Part shown: positions 32,360-42,599 of the stretch, one piece after another
How positions within the stretch are numbered: the first letter of the stretch is position 1
Layout of the letters: every line of letters starts with the position of its first letter
Assembly (NCBI GenBank): GCA_037127315.1
Contig: JBBBDQ010001271.1
Coordinates: 2,336,001 to 2,400,000 of the forward strand
Origin: Ascarosepion bandense
Lineage: Eukaryota; Mollusca; Cephalopoda; Sepiida; Sepiidae
Reading direction: 5' to 3'
Length of the DNA stretch: 64,000 nt
The notes under the pieces: model-generated
Databases searched by the model: none
What the model was told of the DNA's origin: nothing
What the model saw: the letters and a program-made list of their open reading frames with translations, nothing else
Translations under genes and position numbers: made by a program

Positions 32360-32945
32360 TCATAAAATTTCAACTTTAAAAACAGAAGGTGTGTCTCTAA
32401 AAAATCTCTTATCAGATAAAAAGTTTATGGTGGACATGGTTCTGAGTCTGACACATTGTTACCATTTACGCAGAGTTCTCCTGCAATACCTTTTCTTATT
32501 TAGTTGCTTCTCAAGCCAATGTATGAAAATGCAATACAATTGCAGAGTCCACCTAATCTTGGAATCTTAATTGATTACCTCTTTTTTGATGATAACATAA
32601 CAAATTTAACTGAAATATCAACATTTCACATCAAAAGGAAAGCTAATTATTTTTCAAAAAACGTCTCTGTTTTTTTTTCAAATCGTCATATTTTTTTAGA
32701 GGTCAGTTAATATTTTCATGAAATGAAACTATTAAATTAAAAATGTAAGCCTTCTAGGATATACCAGCAAGATGACACAGTTTTCCATATTTTATTTCCC
32801 AATATACAACACGCACATGTAATTTTGCCAAGAATGTATTAAGAAAAGATATTAATAACATCTGCCTGATGAAGCATCTACAATGTACATGGTGCAATGA
32901 GTAAATTGTCAGTATTTTATATTTTTAAATTTGTGCATGTGTGTT
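32360..32945. other. unannotated stretch
   Basis: No gene. T-rich patches near 32670. Confidence 0.5.
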
Positions 32946-32949
32946 ATTT

Positions 32950-33305
32950 GTTTTGGATTTTTGTCTCTAGTACAGTATAGCGGAAATCAGTTGGTCACCA
33001 CCTGTGAGAAAAAGATCATCATAAAAAATTTGGAAATAACATGCTTGGCATTTATGCCAGAAGCTCAAATACAAATATTTCAGAGTGTTTGGGTGCCAAT
33101 CTGAAGACAATGCAGACGATTCAGAAAAAGTTAAATGACATATGCAGTTAACATCATTGTATTTGGAGTGACCATTAGTGATGGCAACATTATACCTCAA
33201 TTCATCTTCCCACAGGGTCTCAGACTCAAAATGGAAGCCTTATATCATATGCCTTGTGGAGGTAGTGCTGCCCTGAGTGGCTGCTGAAAGACCCACAATT
33301 TTATA
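32950..33305 (+). pseudogene. decayed maT-like (DD37D) mariner transposase, copy 2
   Basis: Same family as 957-1605, on the plus strand. KYLGVNLRTVQ-like sequence is read near 33085 (TGTTTGGGTGCCAATC), then AAAAAGTTAAATGAC. It then jumps to NIIVFGVTISDGNIIPQFIF and a broken YIKCL-E-VLP region before homology ends at about 33305. The segment between the N-terminal helix and VFGV is missing, at nearly the same place as in copy 1. Several stops. Confidence 0.75.
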
Positions 33306-33309
33306 AAAA

Positions 33310-33600
33310 AGATTGAATCAGCTCAAAAATTTGTCTTGAAATACCATAGCCTTTACTCTTGTGAAGAAGACCAGTATGCTAAACACTGTCAAATGCCTTT
33401 TAGATGTCCAAAGTAACAACCAGAGCTTCACCATTCTTATGTAAAGCTCAATAGACTGTTCCTGCAATAGTCGTTAATACATTAACAGTTGACCTAGATG
33501 CAGTTTTTCCTGACATAACTTTTGTAACTGAGTCAGATTTGTTGCTGACACACACTTTTAAATTTCTACTACATTTTTGTTGGACTGAGATGAAGCCTTT
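33310..33600 (-). mobile_element. Jockey/I-like LINE RT fragment (motif A)
   Basis: The minus strand reads RSTVNVLTTIAGTVY, a stop, then ALHKNGEALVVTLDI-KAFDS. This is the conserved palm motif A (D-x-x-K-A-F-D) of Jockey-like RTs. It is followed by HTGLLHKSKGYGISRQIFEL. It abuts the end of the maT-like copy 2 relic. Stops and truncation on both sides. Confidence 0.75.
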
Positions 33601-33604
33601 GTGA

Positions 33605-34398
33605 TGGTCATTTCAGTACCTTGACTTTGCTGTCAAGCTTCTCAATGTCAGTTTTTCACAATTCCTACTGTCTTAAATCAGTTAGGATCACCACTTTTTA
33701 CAAAATATAAAATGTCAGAATAATAGCAGAGGTAATGACTCATTTCAGCTTTTATGGAAAGAAAAAACAAAGAACTAACTACAGGGTATCTCAAAGATTG
33801 CAGACATTAATTTACAGGCTGTAATGGAAAAATGTGTATGGTAAGTGGCATAATTTATAAATAGTAAAAAAAGCAAAGCAAGTAAACAAAACTAAGTGGC
33901 TCTTCATTCTTGTCCATAGAAAAAAAAATGGAAATAATGAATAATTTTCAATCCTATTATCCAGAAAGATGTACAAACAAGAGTGAAAGGTTTTCAATAA
34001 ACTTTTGTAGATTATGAAGTGAAGTGTAAATAGTTTCAACATCCAATATGCATTATTTCTCAAACCCTTTTATCTTCTCATTGTTTTGCTTTGTTCTTTT
34101 TAATCTTTTATTAGTTGTGTGGCCTGTGATAATGTACTGCCAACATGGAACTATACCTCAAGTCCTGTACATGTAGCTCTTCAGAAAATGTATGGAAAAT
34201 GATGAATAGATTAGGATACAGATTAATCATCATGCAAAACGCCTTACTTTCTGCATAATGGATAACACATACTTTGTGAGTGAAACCCTAAATTATATCT
34301 GTGGTGTGATTTGAAGAGAAAATGATTGTAATCAGTCTAGCTGATAATAAATTATAAAACTTTTTGGCACAACATCATACAGGACATTTTGCTTTTTA
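33605..34398. other. unannotated stretch
   Basis: No gene or repeat recognised. Confidence 0.5.
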
Positions 34399-34399
34399 T

Positions 34400-34401
<2 letters not shown>

Positions 34402-34444
<43 letters not shown>
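34402..34444. repeat. (TA)n microsatellite
   Basis: About 21 TA units, followed by a short CA/GC alternating patch. Confidence 0.95.
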
Positions 34445-34447
<3 letters not shown>

Positions 34448-34708
34448 ATATGAGTGCACATGCGCGCACACACATGAATATAGTATCCATAAAAAATTAA
34501 TGGGTTTGCTTATATACATATCAGCACCATTACCCGAAATCAGAGTATCTACGCACTCTGAGATTTAAAATAAAATCTCACTCATTAGGCCCTCCACTCA
34601 GAATCAAAGTATAATATCAGGGCACCTTGCCTTCGATCAATAAAGAAACTTTGTAATATTAATGAATAATATTTGAATGTTAAAAATTTTACACACATAT
34701 ACAGGCAC

Positions 34709-34741
<33 letters not shown>
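34709..34741. repeat. (TA)n microsatellite
   Basis: About 16 TA units. Confidence 0.95.
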
Positions 34742-34744
<3 letters not shown>

Positions 34745-34745
<1 letters not shown>

Positions 34746-35088
34746 TTTAATGGTGATACTGTTTAGTGCCAAGGTTGATATTTTTCAGTGTTTTGTACTG
34801 ATAAAATGTATTTTGGCAAGCAGATATTTATCGTAAAGTGCTCAATATTGGGTGTAGATAGAGCATTGACAGGTACAAAGAATTTGTCTCTTTAATAGAT
34901 CAGATTCATGTCAACTTCAAAGTTTTGTGAGGGCACTGTTATGATGTTCTCACTCGTCAGGGCTGTTTGTATACTGTTATATAAAATGATGCATGTTTGG
35001 TTTGTTGCTGATGTGGTTGTCTAACAAAATAACTTCCTTTGTATATAAAAAATCTTGACTTATTTCAAACACTTTTTCTTTCAATATA
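34745..35088. other. unannotated stretch
   Basis: Nothing recognised between the TA array and the 5' LTR. Confidence 0.5.
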
Positions 35089-35089
35089 T

Positions 35090-35340
35090 TGTTACCCATT
35101 GTTATCATGGAATAACCCAGCATCCTCTATGAATGCTATAGTGGACTTAGTCTATCATGAATAAACGAGCAAGAGCATTTTTACTAGTGAGTGTTGCTTA
35201 CGGATTAGAACCTGGTAGTACTATTCTCATCTGTAATAATTCTTATGCTGAATAAACTTTTATTCTATTGCGCCTGGCTTGGTAATCTTTCTACTCAGAT
35301 TTACACTTTGTTAAATTGTACCTTTGTTCAGGATACATCA
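35090..35340 (+). mobile_element. 5' LTR of a Ty3/Gypsy-like retrotransposon
   Basis: 251 bp from TGTTACCC to CATCA. The first 110 bases match 37041-37140 (CCCAGCATCC, CTATCATGAATAAA, GAGCAAGAGCA). It contains AATAAAC polyadenylation-type signals. It is followed by TTTTGGTGATGAAGG, in the position and general form of a Gypsy primer-binding site. Confidence 0.75.
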
Positions 35341-37040
35341 TTTTGGTGATGAAGGACAAAGTTAAACAAAATTTTTAAAAGTGAAAAACGAAAGCAATAA
35401 CATTGACTGACTTTGCATTTCAATATAAAATATATATTAAAAAAATGGGAACAGTTGTTGTCTAAGGAATAATACTAAAATAAGAAATTTTTTCTTAAAT
35501 TTTTCTATTTTATTTAGTTTGATGTTGCTTAATGACATGCTATTTTCTTTTTGTCTGTGAATATTTTTTACAAGAAAATGGAGCAATTGACAGATTTAAT
35601 GAAGGCTTTGTAAGCCAGCTTACAGTTGCAACAACAACAAATTAATACAGGAACAAATGTTACAACAAGTAAAACAGCATCAACAAATATGACAACAAGC
35701 TAAGGATACAGGATTGTTATGTGAAACTATAACAACTATTTCTATGGAGAATGGAATCCTAGGTTTTTCTTTCTTGATGAGATATCAAATTCATTATCAA
35801 AGTTTAAACATGATCAGGAAAATGGTATAAATTTTCCTGCATATTATTGTAGATATGAAACCATTTTTACAAAATGATGTCAAGGATAGCCTGATGAAGA
35901 GAAAAATATCCTACACTTTGCAAAAAAAAAATTCTGAAAGAATTCTACTTTGGACATTTAAGTATATCCAGAATAAAATCTCTGATGTATTGGCCAAAAG
36001 TAGACCAAGACATTGAACAAACAGTGAAAGAATGTAGAGGTTGTCAACTTGCGGCAAATGTGCCAGCTATAAAAATACAGCCAGGACCAAAAACAGACAT
36101 ATCGTGATCAAGATTGCATTTGAAATGCACCAGACCCATAAATGTCACAATTCTCATAATTATTGACAGTCTTTCTAAATGGTTGGAAGTAATTAAATGT
36201 AAATATCCAACTGCTGCAAATACAATTAAGGCATGAAATGAAATTTTTTGTCATTTTAAAGTGTCTGAAACACTAGTCAGCAATAATAGAACTCATTTTA
36301 CAGGCAAAGAGTTAAAGGATCCTGTCTATTAATCATCTTACAACCTTGTACACCATTCTAGATCCAATGATCAGGCAGAGAGGTTTGTAGACACATTCAA
36401 GAGAGCCTTGACAAAAACCAAGATATAGACACAGATAAAAAAAAGTATACAAAAGTTTCTTGCAGTCTACAGGATTACTTCTAACCCAAATACAAACCCA
36501 GGGCTTTCACCAGTGGAAATCATGTTCACAAGTAAGATTAGATCTGTATTCGATAGACTATTACCATGTTAGATGAAATGGGAAAACTTTAACTTAAAAG
36601 CATATGGGAAAGGCAACAAAGTATTTTTGTAAATACTACAGAGATGCGAAAAGTGTTTGGGAAGATGGTATAATTATGAAAAGGCTTGGCAGTGTCATGT
36701 ATGTAATAAAAAGGAAAGGGATTTGAATGTAAATGGCCCATGAAGCAAATAAAGCAATGGCACACCAATGGTATCATGCAAGAAAGTGATGAAATACCAG
36801 TGGAGGTATTATACAAAACATTTGAGTTGCCAGCGCCCATATCTTCACCAATTCAGTTGGTAGCGTTCCCAACACCAGCAGTAATTCACTTACTGAAATT
36901 CACTTACCTCACCAATACAAAGGGCTGCAAAGCATCAGGAAGAAAAGGAAAGAACGACTGAGTCCTGACCCAAAGAAGAGATAGTACTAAAATATTTTTT
37001 TCTTTTTCATGAGAAAAATTATCTCGGGGTGGTGTGGGGG
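35341..37040 (+). mobile_element. internal region of a gutted Ty3/Gypsy-like element
   Basis: A gag-like segment starts at 35578 (MEQLTDLMKAL, then a Gln-rich stretch, then FPAYYCRYETIF, then PDEEKN near 35895). It joins directly, at an A(9) run near 35925, to an integrase segment. That segment has a zinc-binding-like part (HLSISRIKSLMYWPKVDQDI, then ECRGCQLA), a core with IIIDSLSKWLEVIK and NRTHFTGKEL, and SNDQAERFVDTFKRAL with the catalytic Glu region. Protease, RT and RNase H are absent. Multiple stops. A purine-rich GGGGTGGTGTGGGGG precedes the 3' LTR as a polypurine tract. No envelope-like gene. Confidence 0.8.
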
Positions 37041-37140
37041 TGTTACAATGGAATATCCCAGCATCCACTATGAACACTATGGTGGACTAAATCTATCATG
37101 AATAAATGAGCAAGAGCACTTTACAAGTGAGTCTTACTTT
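37041..37140 (+). mobile_element. 3' LTR, truncated
   Basis: Starts TGTTACAATGGAATATCC right after the polypurine tract. It matches the first part of the 5' LTR and loses homology after CAAGTGAGTCTTACTT. Divergence between the LTRs is obvious, so the insertion is old. Confidence 0.75.
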
Positions 37141-37324
37141 TTTCACTACCTGTTTTAATAATTTGTATATAAAATATATATATATGTGTCAATTTATTTT
37201 TGCTATTTATTTGCATTTACAATTGTTTTACGAATATATTGTGAGCTTTAGACAATACTTTTCTTTCAATATATGATTCTAAATCCATATTTTTACTGTT
37301 CAAATACTTGTTTCACCTCACTGT

Positions 37325-37530
37325 AGCTACAATATCCAAGAATTTAAATGCAACATCAACTGTCATCTTTTATCTCCTTGATTCCCATCCTTCTTCTCAC
37401 TTTATGCATTGCTTCCTTGACACCAATGTACTCGTTCTTCTCTTACCCATTCACTGACACCTACTATGACTTGTTCTTCTCCCTCTCTGAATTCTCCTAC
37501 TATGTAACCTCCTGTTTCTAAGGATTTGAA
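37325..37530 (+). mobile_element. Jockey/I-like LINE 3' end fragment
   Basis: AGCTACAATATCCAAGAATT gives YNIQEFKCNINCHLL and a stop, the extreme C-terminus of the Jockey-like ORF. A 3' UTR with CTACTATGTAACCTCCTG follows. The A tail is lost. Confidence 0.65.
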
Positions 37531-37599
37531 AAGGGATTATTGAGCAATCAAGAAAATATGTTAAATGGGAATTCAACCAAGGAAAAAAGTCTCAGGCTG

Positions 37600-38450
37600 A
37601 ATTCAGAAAGGTAACAAAGTGAGATCGATCACATATTCGAGGAGAATTAATAAGAAACCCAAATGCATCAAGAGCGCTCATATTTGGTCTCAAGGGAAAC
37701 AGGGTGTAAAGCATTAAAGAAGTTTGCTGATGTAAAAAAATCAAATAAAGAAACCAATTTTAACAAAAAACATAAAGAAAGAAGATTGTAGTGGACCAAA
37801 AAAATACATGAAAACTGATTTCAGTAAAGTGCTTTTTACAGACAAATCAAGGATGGACCTGATGGATGGGCTCGAGGATGGGTTTGCAAGCAACATATCT
37901 CAAGAAAATATTTTAAATGCCAACAAGGTGGTGGAGGGATCATGATATGGGCTGGGATTATTGGTAATGAGCTCATGGGTTCATTTAAATTGAAAGACAG
38001 GGTTAAAATGAATTCCAAAAGTTACTGTGATTTTCTCGAGCAATATTTCTTTGAATGGCTTGATAACCAGTCTTTAGCCAACCGTAGATTTATGATCTTT
38101 ATGCAAGACAACACACCAAGTCATGCATCAAACTTTACTAAATCCTGAATGAAAGAAAAGGGATTTGTTGAAGATTCTCTTATGGACTGGCCTTCAAATA
38201 GCTGTGACTTGAATCCAATTGAAAATCTGTGGAGCATCCTGAAGAGCGATATTTATTCTAATGGAAGGCAATTCAACAGCAAATGTGACCTCTGGGAGGC
38301 AGTTAAAGTTGCTGCAAACAACTTACCAGCCCGTAAAATTGCAAATCTAACATCAGATGTTGACAATAAGATGCTAAGAGTTATTGAAAAGAAAGGAGCA
38401 TTTGTGCAATAAATTTTAGGAGGTTCTTATTATTTTTTGTTAATATATCT
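37600..38450 (+). pseudogene. Tc1-like transposase, DD37E type, recently inactivated
   Basis: The C-terminal two thirds of a Tc1-like transposase. The first catalytic Asp lies in VLFTDKSRMDL (about 37830). After a frameshift near 37855 the frame continues as PDGWARGWVCKQHISRKYF, then IMIWAGIIGNELMGSFKLKD, then MQDNTPSHASNFTKS. An in-frame TGA follows at 38146-38148, then MKEKGFVEDSLMDWPSNSCD and LNPIENLWSILKSDIYSNGR, ending AFVQ and a stop at 38412. The spacing between the second Asp and the Glu is 37 residues (counting the stop), the DD37E pattern. The N-terminal DNA-binding part (37600-37800) is only weakly readable. One stop and one frameshift in the core suggest it is younger than the other transposase relics. 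Confidence 0.85.
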
Positions 38451-38454
38451 TTTA

Positions 38455-38907
38455 TTTTTAAAATAAAATGGTCTTTTTATGTTTTTCCTTTAAGAAATTG
38501 ATAAATTTGTTCTAAAATCTTTTCATATTTTTATACATTAGTTTTACAAGGTATAATAATGTAAAAGTATCAAAATAAATAGTTGTAAATAAACTACTGA
38601 CAGTCAAATTAGTCTGTTTTGTTAACTTAGTAAAGATTTTCCAACCAAAAACAATAGTATTCTCTATCATTTTATATCTAAGTTAATAATATTGAGTAGA
38701 TTATAATCAACATCATAATAGGACTTTTAAAATTAAAGTCACAACTCTTTATATTAATTCATAACTTACATATAATCTCTAGACACAGTTTATATGACCT
38801 AATGATTAAATAGACTGTCCCCTCTCAGTGTTGACTACTTTTATCTTGATGTATACTCTATCCATGTTATTAAGCACTTTTACCTAAATTATAACATACC
38901 TTAAAAC

Positions 38908-38908
<1 letters not shown>
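38455..38908. other. unannotated stretch
   Basis: AT-rich. No terminal inverted repeat for the Tc1-like copy was identified here. Confidence 0.5.

Positions 38909-38913
<5 letters not shown>

Positions 38914-38955
<42 letters not shown>
38914..38955. repeat. (TA)n microsatellite
   Basis: About 21 TA units. Confidence 0.95.
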
Positions 38956-38956
<1 letters not shown>

Positions 38957-39047
38957 TACTGTTGAAACAAAATAGCTACTTTTGTAGTGATATTATAACA
39001 TTTTTATGTTATATATATATTGTGGCAAAATATATAAAATCTATTTT

Positions 39048-39140
39048 GCTATGAAATTTGAACTTACATGTAATGAATGTGGTCACATATGTCGAAGTAG
39101 TACAGACCTCAAGAATCATCAAAAATGCCACATTTAGTGA
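39048..39140 (+). pseudogene. C2H2 zinc-finger-like fragment
   Basis: The plus strand reads KFELTCNECGHICRSSTDLK, then NHQKCHI and a stop. The spacing C-x2-C-x12-H-x3-H fits a C2H2 finger. Single fingers of this kind occur at the end of some LINE ORFs and in host zinc-finger proteins. No attached domain identifies which this is. Confidence 0.45.
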
Positions 39141-39343
39141 GAAGTCATGAAGATATGTAGAATTCATGTAAGAACTACTTCAAAAGACACTCAATGTTGC
39201 TACATCTGCTCAAAGTATAATCTATTCTGTAGACATCATGTAACATGACCCTAACAAGTTTAAAATGCGACATCCACACTGTCCACCAATTTTGGGGATG
39301 GATCAAGCAACAGCATTGCTTAAAATCAAGTCACTGCCATTTT

Positions 39344-39370
39344 ACACACACACACACACACACACATATA
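39344..39370. repeat. (CA)n microsatellite
   Basis: About 11 CA units. Confidence 0.95.
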
Positions 39371-39689
39371 TTATCAAAATATACAAAGAGAGACATGAGG
39401 TTTTATATTTATGATATATCAATTTAAAAAGAATAAGGGTGATGTGATTAATTTAAAGTTACACAAAACTTAGAAATCTTTAATTCTGACAAAAAAGAAA
39501 GCAGGGACATTTCTGATAGTAAGAAGCAGTTATCATCATAATTTTTATTTGTAGCTCAAAATACAGAGCTGGTTTCATGAATGGTAAAAAAAAGGAAAAC
39601 TAAATAAAAAAAAGCAGAATGAATCAAAGTTTATTCAGACATAACCAACATCTGATAAGATTATAAATAATTCATCAAATTATATAATT

Positions 39690-39850
39690 AGCCTGATTAA
39701 TAGAATGAGGTTAAATGGGTTTGGCCATGAAATCAGAAGGATAAGAAAGCTTTGTGCATAAAGCCGACAAAGAGAATTGCCCTGGTGGTAGACCACCTAA
39801 GCAATGAACAGACCAAATCAGAGAGGTACTGGAATAACACTTGTGATACT
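39690..39850 (+). mobile_element. LINE ORF 3' fragment of a different RTE-like family
   Basis: MRLNGFGHEIRRIRKLCA and, after a frameshift, GRPPKQ-TDQIREVLE resemble the (L)RWFGHV...GRPPKRWTDQI ending common in RTE-like LINEs. Short and broken. Confidence 0.5.
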
Positions 39851-40154
39851 TGATAGTATATCATTACAAAGTTGTTTGAACAAAAGATCATGAGAATCTC
39901 ATTGGAATAATGCGATTTGTTTAAAAAAGTATTAACACCTTATGAAAATAATTATTGAAATCATTTACTCACAAGTAATGAATCAAAACCTTGTCTGTAG
40001 AAGATCAAATCAGAGAGAAAACATCAGAATGCCACTTCTGACATTTGTAATGATTGCCTTTGAAATGACAAAGTTGTGTGCACAACAATGGTCTCTTTGG
40101 AAATATGCAATTGACCTAACTCATAAAATGAAATTTCAGAGAAATCATTTCTTC

Positions 40155-41012
40155 TTTTATATGCTGTGTCCCTTCAGGAGGTAGGTGATCATGGTCCTTC
40201 ATATCTTTTTGTCACTTGTAGCTCTTAATATCTTTGTTATGTATCTTAAACTCTGCTATGCTATTTATTTGCTTAAACTCATCAAGAATCTCCTGTTTTC
40301 TCCTGTCTATTTTTCCCACTATCTGTCCTGTGAGTATAAGATTTCCAAACCCTTCTTCCTCATTAAGTGTCCCAGAAACTGAAGCTGTCTCTTGTTCCAT
40401 GGTATCCTCAGCATCCTTCTGTAGAACCACATTTCTTTTGCTTTGAGTCTTTTCTTTATCTTTCAGAAGATTGTCCAATGTTCACTGACATATAGAAGGA
40501 CAGATATCACGTAACAGTCTAGTAGTATTTTTTTTCTTTCCAACAAAATTTTCCTGAATTTCAATACTTTACTTAGCTTTTGAAATGTGTCCTTGGTCAT
40601 GCCAATATGCCTTTGTATCTCAGTGTTGCACATTCCACCCCATGCTAGAACACTTCTGTGGAGTCGATAGACTAAACTATCGCCCGGTTCACACACCACC
40701 CACGTATATTGAACAGGTGAAGAGGCTCATCCCTTGTTCCCTGTTTAGGATGTGGTTTCCGGGTTTCTCTTTTCCAATCTTTTCACTCTTACGTAGCCCC
40801 CTGCACATCAGTGGCATTACCGCCTTGCTCGAGGTGATATGATTAAAAAAAAAAATTTTTAATTTCTGTATTTTCTTGATTTTAGTATCCTTAATCTGTA
40901 ACTGGCATTTTGGGCTCCTCTTTTTGATGATGACTACACATTCAATGCATTCAATTTTCTTGTAGTTTATGTTTAGTTCTTTAATTTTGATTTTAATTAT
41001 CTTCAGAGACAA
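40155..41012 (-). mobile_element. RTE-like LINE 3' end, interrupted by a SINE
   Basis: The minus strand starts at 41012 with SLKIIKIKIKELNINYKKIE, then CVVIIKKRSPKCQLQIKDTK, then KIQKLKIF. It is broken by a SINE at 40651-40850 and resumes with SVLAWGGMCNTEIQRHIGMT, then FRKILLERKKILLDCYVISV, then LLYVSEHWTIF. After that it runs to the terminus near 40160. The motif order matches 5243-5850, and the SINE sits between KFKY-like and SVL residues. Several frameshifts. Confidence 0.8.
40651..40850 (+). mobile_element. A-tailed tRNA-like SINE, copy 4, inserted in a LINE
   Basis: Plus-strand copy from about GTGGAGTCGATAGACTAAAC through box-B-like GGTTCACACACC to the tail (CCCCCTGCACATCAGTGG, then CGCCTTGCTCGAGGTGATAT) and an A(10) run. 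It splits the RTE-like LINE reading frame. A target duplication could not be made out. Confidence 0.85.
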
Positions 41013-41120
41013 AATTAATGTTAATAGATATTTACCATTAGTAAAACTTTTGAAATAAAAGTCACTTGAGTGTCACCAAATTTCTATTCTTAAATAAAGA
41101 AAATACTCCACATATATTAA

Positions 41121-41990
41121 CCCTAGAACAATAACAATAACAGTACCCAACGCAAATGACGTCATTGAGCATGCATATAGTTTCCGTGTTTTGAGGGATC
41201 CCAGCTGCTTAGTAGCTTCAGTTGCTTACTTGACAGTGCAGGGGGCAGTTGCACCATCTAACTTTCTCTATAGACAATGAAATAGAGGCTATTTTATGTG
41301 AGAGTTCTGGTGATGAAGTGGACAATTTAGAGTTTGAAGAATTATATGACAGTGACATTGATGCTGAATATGTGCAAGAACCTAGTGACAACAGTGACTT
41401 GGAGGATGTACATCCAAGAAAAAAAAAAAGAAAGTAGTGTGTGTTAACCCAGCTTTACCTGTGGTAGGCCCTTCTACTGCACCTGCTACTGCCTCTGTTG
41501 CTGGCCTTACTACGCCCCTGCTGCTTCTCATGGACGGTGACAACACACTGTACCTCAAACAGATCATAATGAGCTTTGTTGTACACTTCAACACAGCTAC
41601 AATTAGATATAGAAAATATTTTATGTGGGCACTAGGCCAAGTGCAGGAGCAGTATGTACTCCTGCACAAAATATATTACATGGTGTCTGGCCAGGTTCCT
41701 CCCAACAAGCTTCTCAAGCTGACATCCCAGAGAAGTGTTTCTCTTTGTTGTTTGTAGATGAAATCATCAATGAAATTGTGCAGTGGACCAACCAAAATAC
41801 CAACATTGATGCAGAAAAATACAAGCATCAGAAGGTCACAATACAACCTACAACATCTGAGGAGATATGTGCCATGTTTGGGGTCCTTATTTTTAGTGGC
41901 TACAGGAGAGACAACCACCTCTCCTCTAAGGAAGTCTGGAGCCCTGAAGTTGTTCCCAATTTTTACAGGGCAGCTATGTCTTAGGGGTGT
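41121..41990 (+). mobile_element. piggyBac-like element, 5' portion
   Basis: The TTAA at 41117-41120 is followed by CCCTAGAACAATAAC, the form of a piggyBac 5' terminus. A transposase relic follows. An acidic N-terminus (IEAILCESSGDEVDNLEFEE, 41270 onward) ends in the basic PRKKKRK and a stop at 41435. After frame changes, FSLLFVDEIINEIVQWTNQN (about 41738-41800) and TSEEICAMFGVLIFSGYRRD (41850-41910) match the start of the DDE_Tnp_1_7 (piggyBac) domain, ending AMS. The region 41437-41700 reads in shifted frames. The 3' half and 3' terminal repeat are missing, so it cannot transpose. Confidence 0.8.
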
Positions 41991-42089
41991 TTTACTTACT
42001 AAAAATTTCCATTGTCAATTTCCAATTCTATAGAAAAATATAATTTTTGTTTCCATTATACCTAAAAAATACCTTGTTACTCCCATATT

Positions 42090-42535
42090 TAGCCTATGAT
42101 AATCTTAGCATTCTTCTGCTGCAGAACATTTCTCTTGTTTATCTACAAGGAGTTTGTCCATCATTCACTGTCATACAGGGGGACTGATATTATATAACGT
42201 TTCAGTACTATTTTATGTATTAGAAATGAAATTATCCTGTTTCTTATTATTTTTCTTAGATTTTAGTAGGCATCATTCACTATTTCAATGCACATTTGGA
42301 TTCTGATGTCACATTCTCTGTCCTCTGTTAAAACAATTCTTAATTTTTTAAATTTTTGTACCTGCTTTATTTTGGTGTTACTAATTTGTAATTCATATCT
42401 TGGGCTGTTACGCTTGTTGGCAACCATACATTCTTACTTTTTATAAATGACGCTTAGTACTTTTTTGTCATTTTTATATACTACTTTCTGGAATAGTCCC
42501 TGTAGTTTCCTTTTGGTTTCTGCTACAAATTTTTA
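42090..42535 (-). mobile_element. RTE-like LINE, divergent subfamily
   Basis: The minus strand gives TKRKLQGLFQKVVYKNDKKV, then ECMVANKRNSPRYELQISNT, then KIKQVQKFKKLRIVLTEDRE, then VPLYDSE-WTN-L. These are in the same order as the main RTE-like family but more diverged. Stops present. Confidence 0.7.
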
Positions 42536-42599
42536 TTGTTCACTGATGTTCATATAGTTTACTGTTTGGGAACATGTCCCAATTTGCTTGTTATTTTCT

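Noticed and set aside
35578..36960. Endogenous retrovirus with envelope
   Set aside because: Only gag-like and integrase-like segments are present. Nothing envelope-like lies between integrase and the 3' LTR.
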